Shown piece by piece: positions 1 to 11,000 of a stretch of DNA of 55,116 nt. Where the stretch lies: the NCBI GenBank assembly GCA_016840825.1, contig JAEORN010000291.1, positions 1-55,116 of the forward strand. Direction: 5' to 3'. The notes beneath the pieces are model-generated. The model was not told the DNA's origin. It searched no databases and saw only the letters and a program-made list of their open reading frames with translations. This DNA is from Candidatus Thorarchaeota archaeon. GTDB taxonomy: Archaea > Asgardarchaeota > Thorarchaeia > Thorarchaeales > Thorarchaeaceae. A program made the translations under genes and the position numbers. How positions within the stretch are numbered: position 1 is the stretch's first letter; each line of letters begins with the position of its first letter.

Positions 1-2
1 CT

Positions 3-98
3 CGTAATCTATTCATGATGCGATTTTTCGATAAGGAGAGGGATGTTCTCATTTTCGATACTAAACAGATGATTTGGTATGAACTTGGGATTAGCTGA
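3..98 (+). CDS. C-terminal tail of an unidentified gene (5' part outside the window)
   Basis: The + strand opens with 31 sense codons in one frame, closed by TGA at 96-98; the tail ends in YELGIS. The other two + frames stop within the first 20 bases. I read it as the end of a gene that begins before the window. The visible residues, rich in F, D, K and R, match no family I recognise. The next gene is convergent (ends at 232), and the 133 bases between hold only AT-rich sequence with short T runs. Confidence 0.4.
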   Translation, partial: RNLFMMRFFDKERDVLIFDTKQMIWYELGIS

Positions 99-231
99 CT
101 TGGTTCACTTTAGCTAATGTTCAACCACTTGCACTAATTGATTGGAGCTGGATCCCGAGGTTATTTGCTTTCTTTCAAAAAGATATTTCTAGAAATACGC
201 TTGTCTTACCTGGGTTTTCATTACAATTGGT

Positions 232-1521
232 TCAGATTAAGGTGAGCAAGAGATACGCAATTATTGACTCTATGATGATAGGCGAGATTGTGGCCCCCAG
301 ATATTTAATGGAATCCGGAATGCCAATGCTATATGTACTCGTATCTTTAATGTCATTAAGCAAAAGTCCGATGGTTTCTAATCTTATCCTACTTGATTCT
401 AAATACTCAAGATCTTTAGTCTGATCCTTGCCAAAAACAGACTCAATGATTCTATGTACTTCATTATTATAATGCCTTTCAAATGCTCTAGATATCGATT
501 TCTTTGAACCCTCAAGATTGTGATGTATGAGATACTGAGGAATTGCAAGAATGAGAAGACCAATCGGGATTGCTATAACTGCACTTAACCAAGTATACCA
601 AGTAGTGTTACCCTGAAGCATCGCTTCAGCTGTGTTGAACCAGATCGTAGAGAAGAGTAGAACTACAAGAACTCTACCTGAAATTGAATACACAACTTCT
701 CCAATTTCCCTCATTGCAGAATAATACTCCTGATAAAGAATTCTTTCCTGACTCTTGGTATCTCCTTTGTTGATATACATCTCCAAATTTCCTAGCTTCG
801 TAGAATCATAGTCATCATCTAGTACTAGTAATATTCTCAAATAACCTGCAGCTAACCAAATTGCTGAAACTGCAAATCCAACGCAGATGGGCAGAATTAT
901 GAAATCCCAAAATACTTCGTGTAGGTGTGTGTAGGGGAATACAAGATAATCCATATATCCCCAGTGAACCTGGTTGAATTGACGATCCAATACTAATATA
1001 CTTACTAATAAAACTCCGAGTGCAACTAGGTATTGTTCCTTTCTATCGAACAAGCACATTCTTACACGTTTCTTAAAATTATCATAATCCTTCTCTCCAA
1101 TGAAAAGCGATTTGGCTATTGGATTATCTGTGTCACGATATCTGTCTAGGGAACAATATAGTTTGAGTTTTTTTTCAGTAGGTTTATCAAATATATCAAA
1201 AAGCATGTCGAAACCATCGGTGGCATATCTAACTGTCCATGTTCCCATGATAATTATCACTGTGAGTGCACTATTACCTAGAATCTCAACTAGTGGAATA
1301 GGAATCCCTCCAACTAGAAGAATAAAATTAGGCACAAAAAGCAAGAGCATCCATAATATTATGGTTCTTTTATAACTATGGAGAAAACCAGTTCTTAAGG
1401 GGAGAGGAGTAATGTAATCTCTCCTCTGCGCTAGTTTGACCAATCCTACCACCACTTCAATTAATGGCAATTGCCTTATTTTTCTTTTCCGGCCTTCATT
1501 TATTCCTATATACTGCGCCAC
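232..1521 (-). CDS. polytopic membrane protein, unknown function (429 aa)
   Basis: I do not recognise this protein. It has about seven hydrophobic segments: near residues 54-74 and 80-100, around 160-177, 205-230, 285-300 and 310-332, and a last one at the very C-terminus ending LLLTLI. The long charged stretches between them should be cytoplasmic loops. The start is GTG at 1521; purines (AGAGGGG) lie directly against it, too close for a normal SD site, so the start is not certain. It is transcribed away from the truncated pycB copy at 1619 and lies on the edge of the Rhs island, so it may belong to the same accessory block. No catalytic motif is visible. Confidence 0.7.
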   Translation of the reverse strand: MAQYIGINEGRKRKIRQLPLIEVVVGLVKLAQRRDYITPLPLRTGFLHSYKRTIILWMLLLFVPNFILLVGGIPIPLVEILGNSALTVIIIMGTWTVRYATDGFDMLFDIFDKPTEKKLKLYCSLDRYRDTDNPIAKSLFIGEKDYDNFKKRVRMCLFDRKEQYLVALGVLLVSILVLDRQFNQVHWGYMDYLVFPYTHLHEVFWDFIILPICVGFAVSAIWLAAGYLRILLVLDDDYDSTKLGNLEMYINKGDTKSQERILYQEYYSAMREIGEVVYSISGRVLVVLLFSTIWFNTAEAMLQGNTTWYTWLSAVIAIPIGLLILAIPQYLIHHNLEGSKKSISRAFERHYNNEVHRIIESVFGKDQTKDLEYLESSRIRLETIGLLLNDIKDTSTYSIGIPDSIKYLGATISPIIIESIIAYLLLTLI

Positions 1522-1573
1522 CCCTCTTATCTAATAATTTCTTTAAACAATAAAAAGAGGCATTGTTCCTCAA

Positions 1574-1644
1574 CAGAACGACTAAATACAGATTCTCCAA
1601 TGCTCAGAGTGGCTTACCATGGCGAAAGTACGAATCACCGACAC
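1574..1644 (+). repeat. 71-bp direct repeat, left copy (promoter and start of pycB-like gene)
   Basis: This segment matches 11495-11565 with 4 mismatches in 71 positions. It contains a TATA-like ACTAAATA, the short leader, the ATG (1619) and the first codons of the pycB-like reading frame. The first 30 positions are identical between copies. The intact gene keeps only a 15-base core of it (CAGAAYGACTAAATA, 12546-12560). Just downstream the two copies fall to many synonymous differences, so the high identity is local. Confidence 0.85.
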
Positions 1645-1891
1645 AGTTCTGAGAGATGCACACCAATCTCTCCTCGCGACTCGAATGAAGACAGAGGACA
1701 TGATCCCTATCTGTGAGAAGCTCAACAAGGTCGGTTACCACTCATTGGAGATGTTCGGTGGAGCCACCTTTGATTCTATGATGCGATTCCTCGATGAGGA
1801 CCCGTGGGAACGTGTCGAAACTCTCAGTTCAGCTATGCCCGATACTAAGATGCAAATGTTACTAAGAGGTCAGAATGTGGTTGGTTTATAA
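1619..1891 (+). pseudogene. truncated 5' copy of pycB/oadA-type carboxyltransferase (copy 1)
   Basis: The 90-residue product begins MAKVRITDT and carries the family's metal-site motif LRDAHQSL. It follows the intact 523-aa protein at 12591 almost residue for residue through LLRGQNVVG. The frame then ends abruptly (leucine, TAA) where the full protein continues YHMYPDD. Only the N-terminal fifth of the TIM-barrel domain remains, so no enzyme can form. Protein-level match to the intact gene is high while many third bases differ, which argues for an old paralogue or an allele from another strain rather than a fresh duplication. The reading frame is not interrupted before the break. Confidence 0.85.
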
Positions 1892-1925
1892 TACTAAACA
1901 TGCAAATAGAATCTTATCCTTACTA

Positions 1926-1968
1926 GTTTATATCAAACCTCTTACAATTAGTAACACAATAAGGAGGA
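1926..1968 (+). promoter_or_regulatory. TATA-like box and strong SD site for the 1976 gene
   Basis: A TTTATATC box lies about 45 bases before the start codon, and AAGGAGGA sits about 7 bases before it. Together they support the TTG at 1976 as the start. This promoter lies just after the break in pycB copy 1, so the island genes have their own transcription signal. Confidence 0.55.
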
Positions 1969-1975
1969 AGCATCC

Positions 1976-2737
1976 TTGAAAGAGAAGTGGCCTCTCAACA
2001 AAGAAATCTTTGACATTTCTCAACATGAGAAGGAACTCCTGCAAACGAAAGAAATCCCAAAATCTCTAAGAACTTTTCTGGATCAGAGAATTCAAATTCA
2101 AGAGGGAACTATTCTATTCTCAGAATCTTCGAAAGATGATGAGTGCTATCTGTCATTCATTGCAGATTCTGGAACTGGTATGGGTAACTTTGCATTTCAT
2201 TTGAAGATGAAAAGTGATAGGATCATTGTATCTGATCTTAGAAGGAATCGTAGTTATGCTACTACACCACTTGGAACCCTCAAAGGGAGTTCACTGATTT
2301 CTGCAGATTCATCTGAATTTCAAATCTTAAGCTTGATATACAATCAGGTCTGTGAGAGTTGGAGAAACTTGGTGGATATCCGTTTTAAGCTTCTCACTCT
2401 TCTTCCTCTAGCTTCAGGAGCGGCGTTCATTGGAATTCTGTCTGATTTCCTCAATATAGGACTCTCTATATTTTCTAAAACTGTTGTAACTCTGTTGGGC
2501 ATATTTGTGACTTTTGCCTTCTGGATATATGATCGACGTAATTCGGAATTGCATAATGACTTGATAAGCCGCGGACGAAAAATTGAGGATGAATTGGGAG
2601 TCGAATCAGGATTGTTCAGAGGTAGGATGAATCCATCAAATTGGTTAGTGAAACATGGAAGAACTCTTGCTATGATATATGGATTTTCTTTCCTTGGATG
2701 GATAGCAGTTTTAGTTTTAATTTGGATTCAACAATGA
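1976..2737 (+). CDS. three-helix membrane protein, possible Rhs-island accessory or immunity protein (253 aa)
   Basis: The first 130 residues are soluble and acidic. Hydrophobic helices follow near residues 132-151, 160-180 and 230-250. Between helices two and three is a charged stretch, YDRRNSELHNDLISRG. Paired helices followed by such a charged, probably coiled segment recall small membrane effector families of bacterial conflict systems (SLATT-like), but no diagnostic motif lets me assign one. The TTG start is set by an excellent SD site. It is the first + strand gene after the pycB break and precedes the Rhs pair on the same strand by 220 bases. It could be an immunity protein or pore component for the Rhs protein; that is inference from position only. 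Confidence 0.7.
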   Translation: MKEKWPLNKEIFDISQHEKELLQTKEIPKSLRTFLDQRIQIQEGTILFSESSKDDECYLSFIADSGTGMGNFAFHLKMKSDRIIVSDLRRNRSYATTPLGTLKGSSLISADSSEFQILSLIYNQVCESWRNLVDIRFKLLTLLPLASGAAFIGILSDFLNIGLSIFSKTVVTLLGIFVTFAFWIYDRRNSELHNDLISRGRKIEDELGVESGLFRGRMNPSNWLVKHGRTLAMIYGFSFLGWIAVLVLIWIQQ

Positions 2738-2957
2738 TTAATCGAAAAGTAAGTAGAGTTGTACAACCACTCAATATGGGAATACTAGCATATGCACGTT
2801 ATCACAATATTATTTGAAAAGATTCTCATAGTAATATCAGAGGTTGGAAATTAGTTTTACATAAAGTCCATGGCAGTCCATTGAATCCAACATCCCTAAC
2901 CTCTCTGAATGAGTGAAGGACTGGAGTGAGGAGTATATCAAATAGGAGAAATAAGAA
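2738..2957 (+). other. 220-bp intergenic leader before the 682-aa gene
   Basis: No gene is visible. AGAGGTT (about 2839) can pair with AACCTCT (about 2898), and GTTGGA just after the first arm can pair with TCCAAC just before the second, so the transcript could form an extended stem. AGGAG, about 10 bases before the ATG at 2958, is the likely ribosome binding site. Confidence 0.35.
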
Positions 2958-5006
2958 ATGGGATATACAGAAATGGGGTTGCCGATTGATATTCCTTGGA
3001 AACGTATTGGCGTATCAAGGGATATGATTGATCAAGATTATACAGATTATGAATTTCCGCAAAAGTGGATTTCATCAATAGCATTGTTTTATCACGAACC
3101 CAAACCAGAAGAATTACCTCCTGACTATTGTGATAGAACAATCACATATCTGAAGATTGTATGTACTTTGTCCAGTTATCAAATGCCCATTATTGAGAAG
3201 TGGGGCGGACTTAAGGAGAAAGAGGACATATCTGTTCTCAAAGAGATGGGAGAAAAACATGCAGAGTACTATGCATACAAGACCTTTGAGAGACGGATGA
3301 CTGATGCGTATCCATGCTACGGAGCGCTTCTGCAAATTGGTGTACATCCCAATCCAAAAGATGGAATAGAAATTCAAGATTATCCATATGTATCTGCATA
3401 TGAACCGAAGAAAAGGGAGATGTATGAAATTGTTTCTCAATCTGGAGAGATGCTGAGCCAATCAGCAAGTAACGCAAATGTAACAAAAGGTACAACTAGC
3501 ACTCATACTACTGAAAAATATGATATTGATTATGGTGGAGCTAGCAGAGGTGGTAGTGGTGGACTTGGTTTTGGTCTCCTAACTGGAAGTGGACAGTCAA
3601 CAGATGCATCAAAGAAAGATGGATGGACTACCATTGACTCAAAACAGAAACAGGATGTGAAAACAACTGATACATCTCGCGAAAAACGAGAATCATATTC
3701 TCATTCTACAAATATTGAGAATATGTATAGCCTCTTACAGAGTTTCCATTTAGGGACTAATCGAGTTCTATTCTTTATGCAACCAAGACCGCACATTCAA
3801 GATGCAAAGTTTACATTCTTGCGCGGACTTAGACGGTTAGAGGGCATTCAAGAGTTCTTTCTTGTAGTTAACAGACCAAAATCAACACCTGGATTGTGTA
3901 TAGAAGTTGTTTTGGAAACTGCACATCTATATGCCAAACGTGCTTACAGCCCAAGATTTGAAACTGAAACAACAGCCAAGCTGCCTGAAAATTTGCATAA
4001 AACTGCAGAAGCTATTGGTGATGAGGGTGTAGATTTGCACAGCCTTTTCTCATATGAATTCGAGATTCTTGGTCTTTGGAACAACTTAGCTTCAGCTTGG
4101 AAGAGACAACTTGCATTGTCTTACGTACACCAACAGGGATTCCCTGGATGGGCTTACATCCAAGAGCAGCTCATTGATAAAGAACCCCGTTGGACAATGG
4201 ACAAGTTCAGTAAAGTGATTGCTGCTGGATATCGCGTTCCCAACATAACATGTGGGGAGAGGATGGGTCTACTTTTCGATGAATATGAGTCGGGAAGTGG
4301 CGATATGTTCGTTACTGGTAGAAGATTATGCTCTTGTTTCGATAATGTTGCTGGTTCAGAAGGCGAAGACTCTCAAGACACTCATATATCCTCCTGTGAA
4401 CAAGGACCAAGTATTACTTTTGAAACGGACACTGATCTTTGGTTCTTTGGTGGACCTATAATTCCATTTGTGTTTCAACCATATATCATTCAAATTCAAC
4501 CTTTCTTAGCTTACAACCCATCCCTCTTCAATAATTCTGTTATCTCTAAAATAAATGGAATTCTTTGGAGTAGTATTGGATCTAAAGATCGTTATCCACT
4601 TGGTAAAATATCACTTCTTCAAACTAAATTTGCCACTAAAGAATTAGCGAAGGTAGTCAAGTCTTTTTCGAACAAGTTGAATCTTGAACTGAAGGCGATA
4701 TCTACCACCAAGCCATATTCTGATGCTGGATTGGATGGAAAAATAAACACAATCGAGGAATTGACCAATTCAACGACAAGTGATATCGCAAAGAATTTGG
4801 AAATTGAGGAGAAAACTGAAGCAATGAAAACGCACAATAAAATCCTTGTCAAGACTCTGTTGGCTCTTGATACAGATAGTGTTACGGGGAAAAGATTGAA
4901 TCCTGTATTAACTGGATATGCTGATGATGTCAAGACATTCTACAAAGAAATTCAAATTGATACTCGGAAGGAAAATCAAGCAGAGGAGGAAAAAACAGAT
5001 ACTTGA
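2958..5006 (+). CDS. unrecognised Rhs-companion protein (682 aa)
   Basis: I do not recognise this family. It has no signal peptide and no membrane helix. An N-terminal globular part (about 1-155) is followed by a low-complexity Gly/Ser/Thr/Lys linker (about 160-245). A second globular part (about 250-560) contains FMQPRPHIQDAKF and a short Cys-containing stretch (RLCSCFD...SSCEQG, about 455-480). The last 100 residues are charged and probably helical. The gene ends 17 bases before the Rhs start and is surely co-transcribed with it. The layout suggests a dedicated partner for loading, export or folding of the Rhs protein, but nothing in the sequence proves this. Confidence 0.75.
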   Translation: MGYTEMGLPIDIPWKRIGVSRDMIDQDYTDYEFPQKWISSIALFYHEPKPEELPPDYCDRTITYLKIVCTLSSYQMPIIEKWGGLKEKEDISVLKEMGEKHAEYYAYKTFERRMTDAYPCYGALLQIGVHPNPKDGIEIQDYPYVSAYEPKKREMYEIVSQSGEMLSQSASNANVTKGTTSTHTTEKYDIDYGGASRGGSGGLGFGLLTGSGQSTDASKKDGWTTIDSKQKQDVKTTDTSREKRESYSHSTNIENMYSLLQSFHLGTNRVLFFMQPRPHIQDAKFTFLRGLRRLEGIQEFFLVVNRPKSTPGLCIEVVLETAHLYAKRAYSPRFETETTAKLPENLHKTAEAIGDEGVDLHSLFSYEFEILGLWNNLASAWKRQLALSYVHQQGFPGWAYIQEQLIDKEPRWTMDKFSKVIAAGYRVPNITCGERMGLLFDEYESGSGDMFVTGRRLCSCFDNVAGSEGEDSQDTHISSCEQGPSITFETDTDLWFFGGPIIPFVFQPYIIQIQPFLAYNPSLFNNSVISKINGILWSSIGSKDRYPLGKISLLQTKFATKELAKVVKSFSNKLNLELKAISTTKPYSDAGLDGKINTIEELTNSTTSDIAKNLEIEEKTEAMKTHNKILVKTLLALDTDSVTGKRLNPVLTGYADDVKTFYKEIQIDTRKENQAEEEKTDT

Positions 5007-5023
5007 TAGGAAGATGAAGTGAT

Positions 5024-8000
5024 TTGGCATTCTGGGTCGTTCTAGCAAAAATAGTAGAAATTGTACTTACTATAAAGAAATATGCTGGAATCCTAAGAGG
5101 ACTTAGAGATGGAAATCTTGTACAAGCTATAGTTGCATCTGTTATTAGCAGCAGAGTTATGGATGCGGTTAATGAAGTTGTTCCACTTGATAAAATCTCT
5201 CTCAAAACTTTGAAGGATGAATGTGACTCCTATCTCAAAAACGAAGACCCAGAGTTTCTTGCGGCAATCAATGATATAAACCAACCTGCGGATATGATAT
5301 ATCAAAAGGCAAACGAAGCCTACGACACAATAATGGACGCGTTATTCGAAGGTGATGCTGTTGGAAATAGTCCGACATCAGCTCCCAATATCCAACAAGC
5401 TGGGGACCCAATTGAGATTGGTAGAGGCGAATTTGTTCATAATGTGAGTGATATCGTTGTTCGCGGAGCAGGTATCGATTTTGATTTTGCACGATGCTAT
5501 CGAAGCAATGTGAATTATGTTGGGCCACTTGGGAGAAATTGGACACACAGCTACAATATCAGAATCAGAAAAGAAAGTGATTTTGTTTACTATCTCCTTC
5601 TTGGAGATCTCTCTGAACAGAGATTCATCCGACATCCAAAGTATGGAACGGACGGATACAATTACTTCACACCTCAAAATGGAAATCACAATGTTTTGAC
5701 TTTGGATGGTACTAAACCTGTTGTTAACAAGCCCGGAGGAGTGACATACCGATTTGTAGAAACAGCAAGAAAAACTGCTTTTCTAGTTGAAAGAATAGAA
5801 GACAAACTCGGTAATTATTTGCAATTTCATTATGACTCTAAGGATAGATTATCAAAAGTTGATGTCAACTCTGCTCATAGAAATATAGAGTTTCATTATG
5901 ATGATATAGGACGTTTTTCTTTCATACGAGACCATAGTGGTAGAACAGTCCGATTCGATTACAACTACTGGGGCTACCTTGAGAAAATAACAGGTCCGGA
6001 AAAAGCAGGTGACGATTCAATAATCAGAACTGAACGATATGAATATGAAAGGGTTGGATATCTCAGGAAACTAACACAAGTTATTGATTGGAAAGGTCGA
6101 ATAATCACTGAAAATGAATATGAATCTGATACATTGTCAGAACACTTCGGAAAAATAATACGCCAGTGTGTCAATAGAGGTGAATCCCACTATTTGTATG
6201 AATCGATTACTTCGCGCGCTAGTTCTAGCCTACCTCCACATGAAAGACCTGTTCTACAAGTAATAGAGAATAAACGAAATGGAAATAGGATTATCCATGT
6301 TCTAAACGAATTCGGAAATGAGCTTGAAAGACGTGAGAGAGTTCTTGAAGGAGATAGATTTCGATATGTGGTAAGCCACTATCGCTACAATGCCGATGGT
6401 AATGTTACTCTGAAAGTTGACCCTGATGGAGTATTAACTCAATATCTCTATACACGCGATCATCTTGCAGACACTATAGTAATGAATGCCTTTGAACATG
6501 CAATCGAAGACATTTCAGAAGACCAGAGAAAGTCCTTTGGAAATCTATTGGCTGAAGTAGTCAGAGGTCAAAGAGTTGCAGCAAGTGGAGCGGAGGTTTC
6601 AGGATCATTTCGAGCACCATCGATAAAGATACCAAACCCTCCAGGACGATGGGGTGGAGATATTATCAAGAAATACACATATGATGGCATAACTCAGCTA
6701 ATTAAAACTGAATCAGATCCAAGATATACTGAGTCGGCAGATCCTGATTTTGGCGAGAGTGGAACCTACACTAGAAATCTCATTTCCTATGATTACGGTT
6801 CTATCGGAAGCTATTCACTTGAAAAGGTAAGTTTTCCACCTCGAACAAGACCAGATGGAACCGAAGTTACAGACATATTTGAAGAGATTGCTAAAAGAGA
6901 TTCTAAAGGACGGACAGAAGAATCTATTGACAAAAGAGGATACAAATGGTTTTCCGAATATTATGATACTGCAGATGCTAGAGAAGGATTTCTAAAGAAG
7001 AAGAAAATTCCCCACCAGGATTGGATTCTTACATCTACTACACCTGAACTTGGGGAAATATCTTGGAATGGAACTTGGCAAGCTGATGCTACATCATTAA
7101 AATCGAGTGGTACAATAAATGAAGACATTACAATAAGTCTGTGTGGGTCAAGAATTGAATTATTCCAATCTACTACTTTGAATGATTGTCAATCCCAAAA
7201 TTCTCAGGTTGAAGTAAGTATCGACAATGTCTTTGTCGATACGTGGGACCAGAGTCAAGATGCCTCATTTTTAATAGATAACTTAGAGAATAAGGAACAT
7301 GAGCTCTATATACGTGATACTCAAGGTAAACCTGTTTCTGTTGGAAGGATTCTTACACACACAGAGTATAACTATGATATTGATGGACTGGGCCAAGTTA
7401 TCAAAGATGTAAATCCTAGAGGATTCTCAACTCTATTTGAGTATGACCAATTTGGCTATCTAAAGAAGATAGAAAAAAATGGTGAAATTAGAAACACGGA
7501 GAAGTACCTTCAACATGATCCTAATGGTTTACTTATCTTCGATAAAGAAATCTGGTTCGATGAAATGGGGATTGACTGTTCTGGAAAGGCTGTTCATGGA
7601 TCTTTCAAATATGATAGAAATGGATTGCTACTTTCAAATTCTCAATCAAGTGAGGAGAACAACGAAAAGCGAATCAGTGTAAATAAGTTCGATGCTGAAG
7701 ACAATCTACGTTTCACAATAAATCCTAGAGGGTCACATATACACTATTCTGTCGATGCTTTGAATCGCCGGTTTCTTACAACTAGAGGAGCTTGTTCAAT
7801 TCATAAATCGAGTAATAGAAAGGGGTATTCTCTTGCTGGTAAGTTGCTATTTACTCGAAATGATTTAGGCGCATTGCACTATAATGGATATTGCACCTCG
7901 AGTGGGAAATGGATGTCAGGTATTGACGAGGCGGGTAGAATCAGAGTTCATTCTGATCCACTTAAGAATTTAAGAGTAATCGATTATGATAAGGAAGGCC

Positions 8001-11000
8001 GTGAAATCATAATTCGTTTGTACGAACATAATGGTAATGGAACATACAGTTTGCTTACACGAGGATTGAAAGAGTACGATGAACATGGAGATTTAATCCG
8101 ATTAACTTCATGTATCTTTGAGAATCCAATAGATACAGGTAAACCGGTTGAAAAACCTGATGAGGAATACAATCAAGCACTTGCCAATGGTTTAGTAAAA
8201 GAATCCACTACTGAATATTATCTGGATGCCAATGGAAACCAAATATCTATTAGTAATCCTGATGGTAGCGTCATACACCAAAGATTTGATGGACAGAATC
8301 GTCTTGTAGATAGAATAGAGGTAGGTTGTATTCGTCAAATTTCTCATTTTGATGGAAATGGTAATCTAATATGCAATATTAGATATGATTCAGTAAGAAA
8401 TCCAGTTGATGATTCAATTGTAGACTTTGAAGTTTTTGTGGACAACAGTGAATACGACTCACTTGATAGGATAAAAGGAAAGACTGATCCATATGGAAAT
8501 CAATGGAAATATGAATATGATTCAATTGGTAATATGACCAAAACTATTGATCCTTTGGGAAATATCACCTCTTACTCCTACAACGCTTTTGGCGAAGAAA
8601 CGCAAAGAATCTCTCCAATGACAGATAACGGTTTAGGCAGTGGAAATGTATCAACTACATTGGTTTCGAAAAAGAGTTATGATGAGAATGGTAATCTATA
8701 TACATTCATTGATCCGAAAGAAAGAAAGATACAGTATAGATATGATGCACTCGATAGACTCATAGAAACTTGGAATGATATTACTCCGTCAGAACCTCAT
8801 GAATTCAGAGAATACGACTCTGCAGACAATCTAGTATCTGTAATTATGCGAAATGGTTTGAGAAAAATTTTCACTTACGATTTGGCAAAGAGGCATAGGT
8901 ATACTGAATATGATTTATCTAATATACACCCTGAAGATCTACCAAGTAGCTCAGCTTCTTCATTTTCCAAGTTCGATTATAATGCCGCAGGAAAACTAGT
9001 CAGTCACGAAAATGCATATTGCCTAATAGAAATCAAACGAGATTCTACCGGTCTCCCTCTACACGAAAAAATCGAATTCAAAAACTTCCAAGAGAATCCT
9101 GGAATTATTGAGATTTCACGAAACTACAACAAACGGGGATTTCTGACTGATTTAGAGTATCCAAATGGAAGGAAGCTTGGTTTCACTTTTGATTCACTTG
9201 GACAGGTAAAAACTGTAAAAAACAAAACACCGGGGATCAATTACCTGGGTAATGTAAATCATGGAACCAATTATGAACTGATAAAATATCATTATGTTGG
9301 AAACCGTCTTGTAAAGATGGATATGGGAAATGGAGTTGAAGTTGAGAATCATTATGATGGTAGAGGGCATCTTGTTCACCAAAATGCAGGGAAATCTGAT
9401 GGAACCGAACTCTGGTGGCATCAGACATTACGTGATTCAGCAGGATTCATTCGACTGGAAGCTGGTCTAAACCAAGGGGTCTGGGGGCGGAAGTTCTACC
9501 TTGATTCATTGGCTCAGATTGTAAAATATGAGTATATAGGAGCCAATCCAATTGATCCAAATCAAATTTCTCCTCCAAGATATGTATGCCTACCGTCCTT
9601 ATCGATAGGCCAAAGCTTGATAGACAGCAAGATTGGAAACCACGAAATACCAAATCAACCACTAACCTTTGAGTATGATAAATTAGGAAATCGAATCAAA
9701 GTCAGAGAACCTGGAATGCCAGAGCATGTGATGGCAACTAACGACCTCAATCAGTATACGGAGGTTGATGGAGACATATGGAGATACAGTCCCAATGGAG
9801 AGAAAATATCAGATGCAACCTACGAATTTGAGTATGATCATGAAGGGGCTCTTCAATCAATCCTTCTGAAACAACCTCACGGAGCATCTAGATTAGTTGT
9901 ATCATATTTCAGAGATGCTTTAGGGAGGCTGATTGCAGAAAAAACAGATAGTACCCATATGTTCAGAGTCTATGATAGAAACACACCTATTGTAGAATAC
10001 TCAAAAGCTCATGGTGATAGAGATTTTAATCGAAAAGAGTTTACACTGGGAGCAGGAAATAAAGTCAATCACTTAGCATTCGATGGTGAAGACTATTGGT
10101 TGGTATATGATGATAACTTGACTCTAAAACTCGTTACTGATCACTTGGAACGGATCATTTGTAGACCGTTTTACGCGCCTTTTGGATTACCTCTTGATAA
10201 CGAATTGGCTAATACTCCAATAAACATGGGTTTTGGAGGGATGTGGTTCACAGAAGACCTTCCGTTTCATCATGCGAAGTATCGAAGCTATTGCCCTGAA
10301 ACAGGACGATATCTCCAACAAGATCCTGCTGGCTATACTGATGGTATCAACCTATACACTTATTCGAAAAACAATCCAATTCGATATTTTGACTCATCTG
10401 GGCTAGAATCAGAAGAAAAGGATTTCCAATTAAATGTGGATGTTGAAACATCCCAAATGATGGCTGACTTAATTGCCTATGGCGCACAACCAATTTTAGA
10501 GATAGGTAGTTTAATGCTACAGAAACCTCCTGCGTCAGTACCACAAGCTCTTCTATTTATGGGATCTTTGAGCATGGAAGCATTATCAGGAATGAGTCTC
10601 ATAGATGATGATTCACTTACATTGAAGTTCGCAAGTGGTGGTGTTACAGCGGTTTCACTTCTTTGTACTGGAGCTAGTGTCGTGGCAACAGGTGGAGCTC
10701 TGCTACCATTAATCATTTGGGGTTTAGGATGGTATTCACTAGGACGATTAGTCGAAATAGATAGAATTACTCTTCATGGCTATCATAAAAGACATCAACC
10801 CTTTAGAGGTAAAGTTGAGTCAGTCTATAGAGAGATTATTCTAGAAAGATTGTACCCAGATTATAGAATGCCTGAATCAGTTAGGGATTTCATAAAATCA
10901 AGATACACTAGACAGAACCTGCGCCAGATCAGATTGGAAAATAAAGGTTACATTGACTTAGGGAAAACACATATGGACCGAATATTAGGAAAAATCCCAA

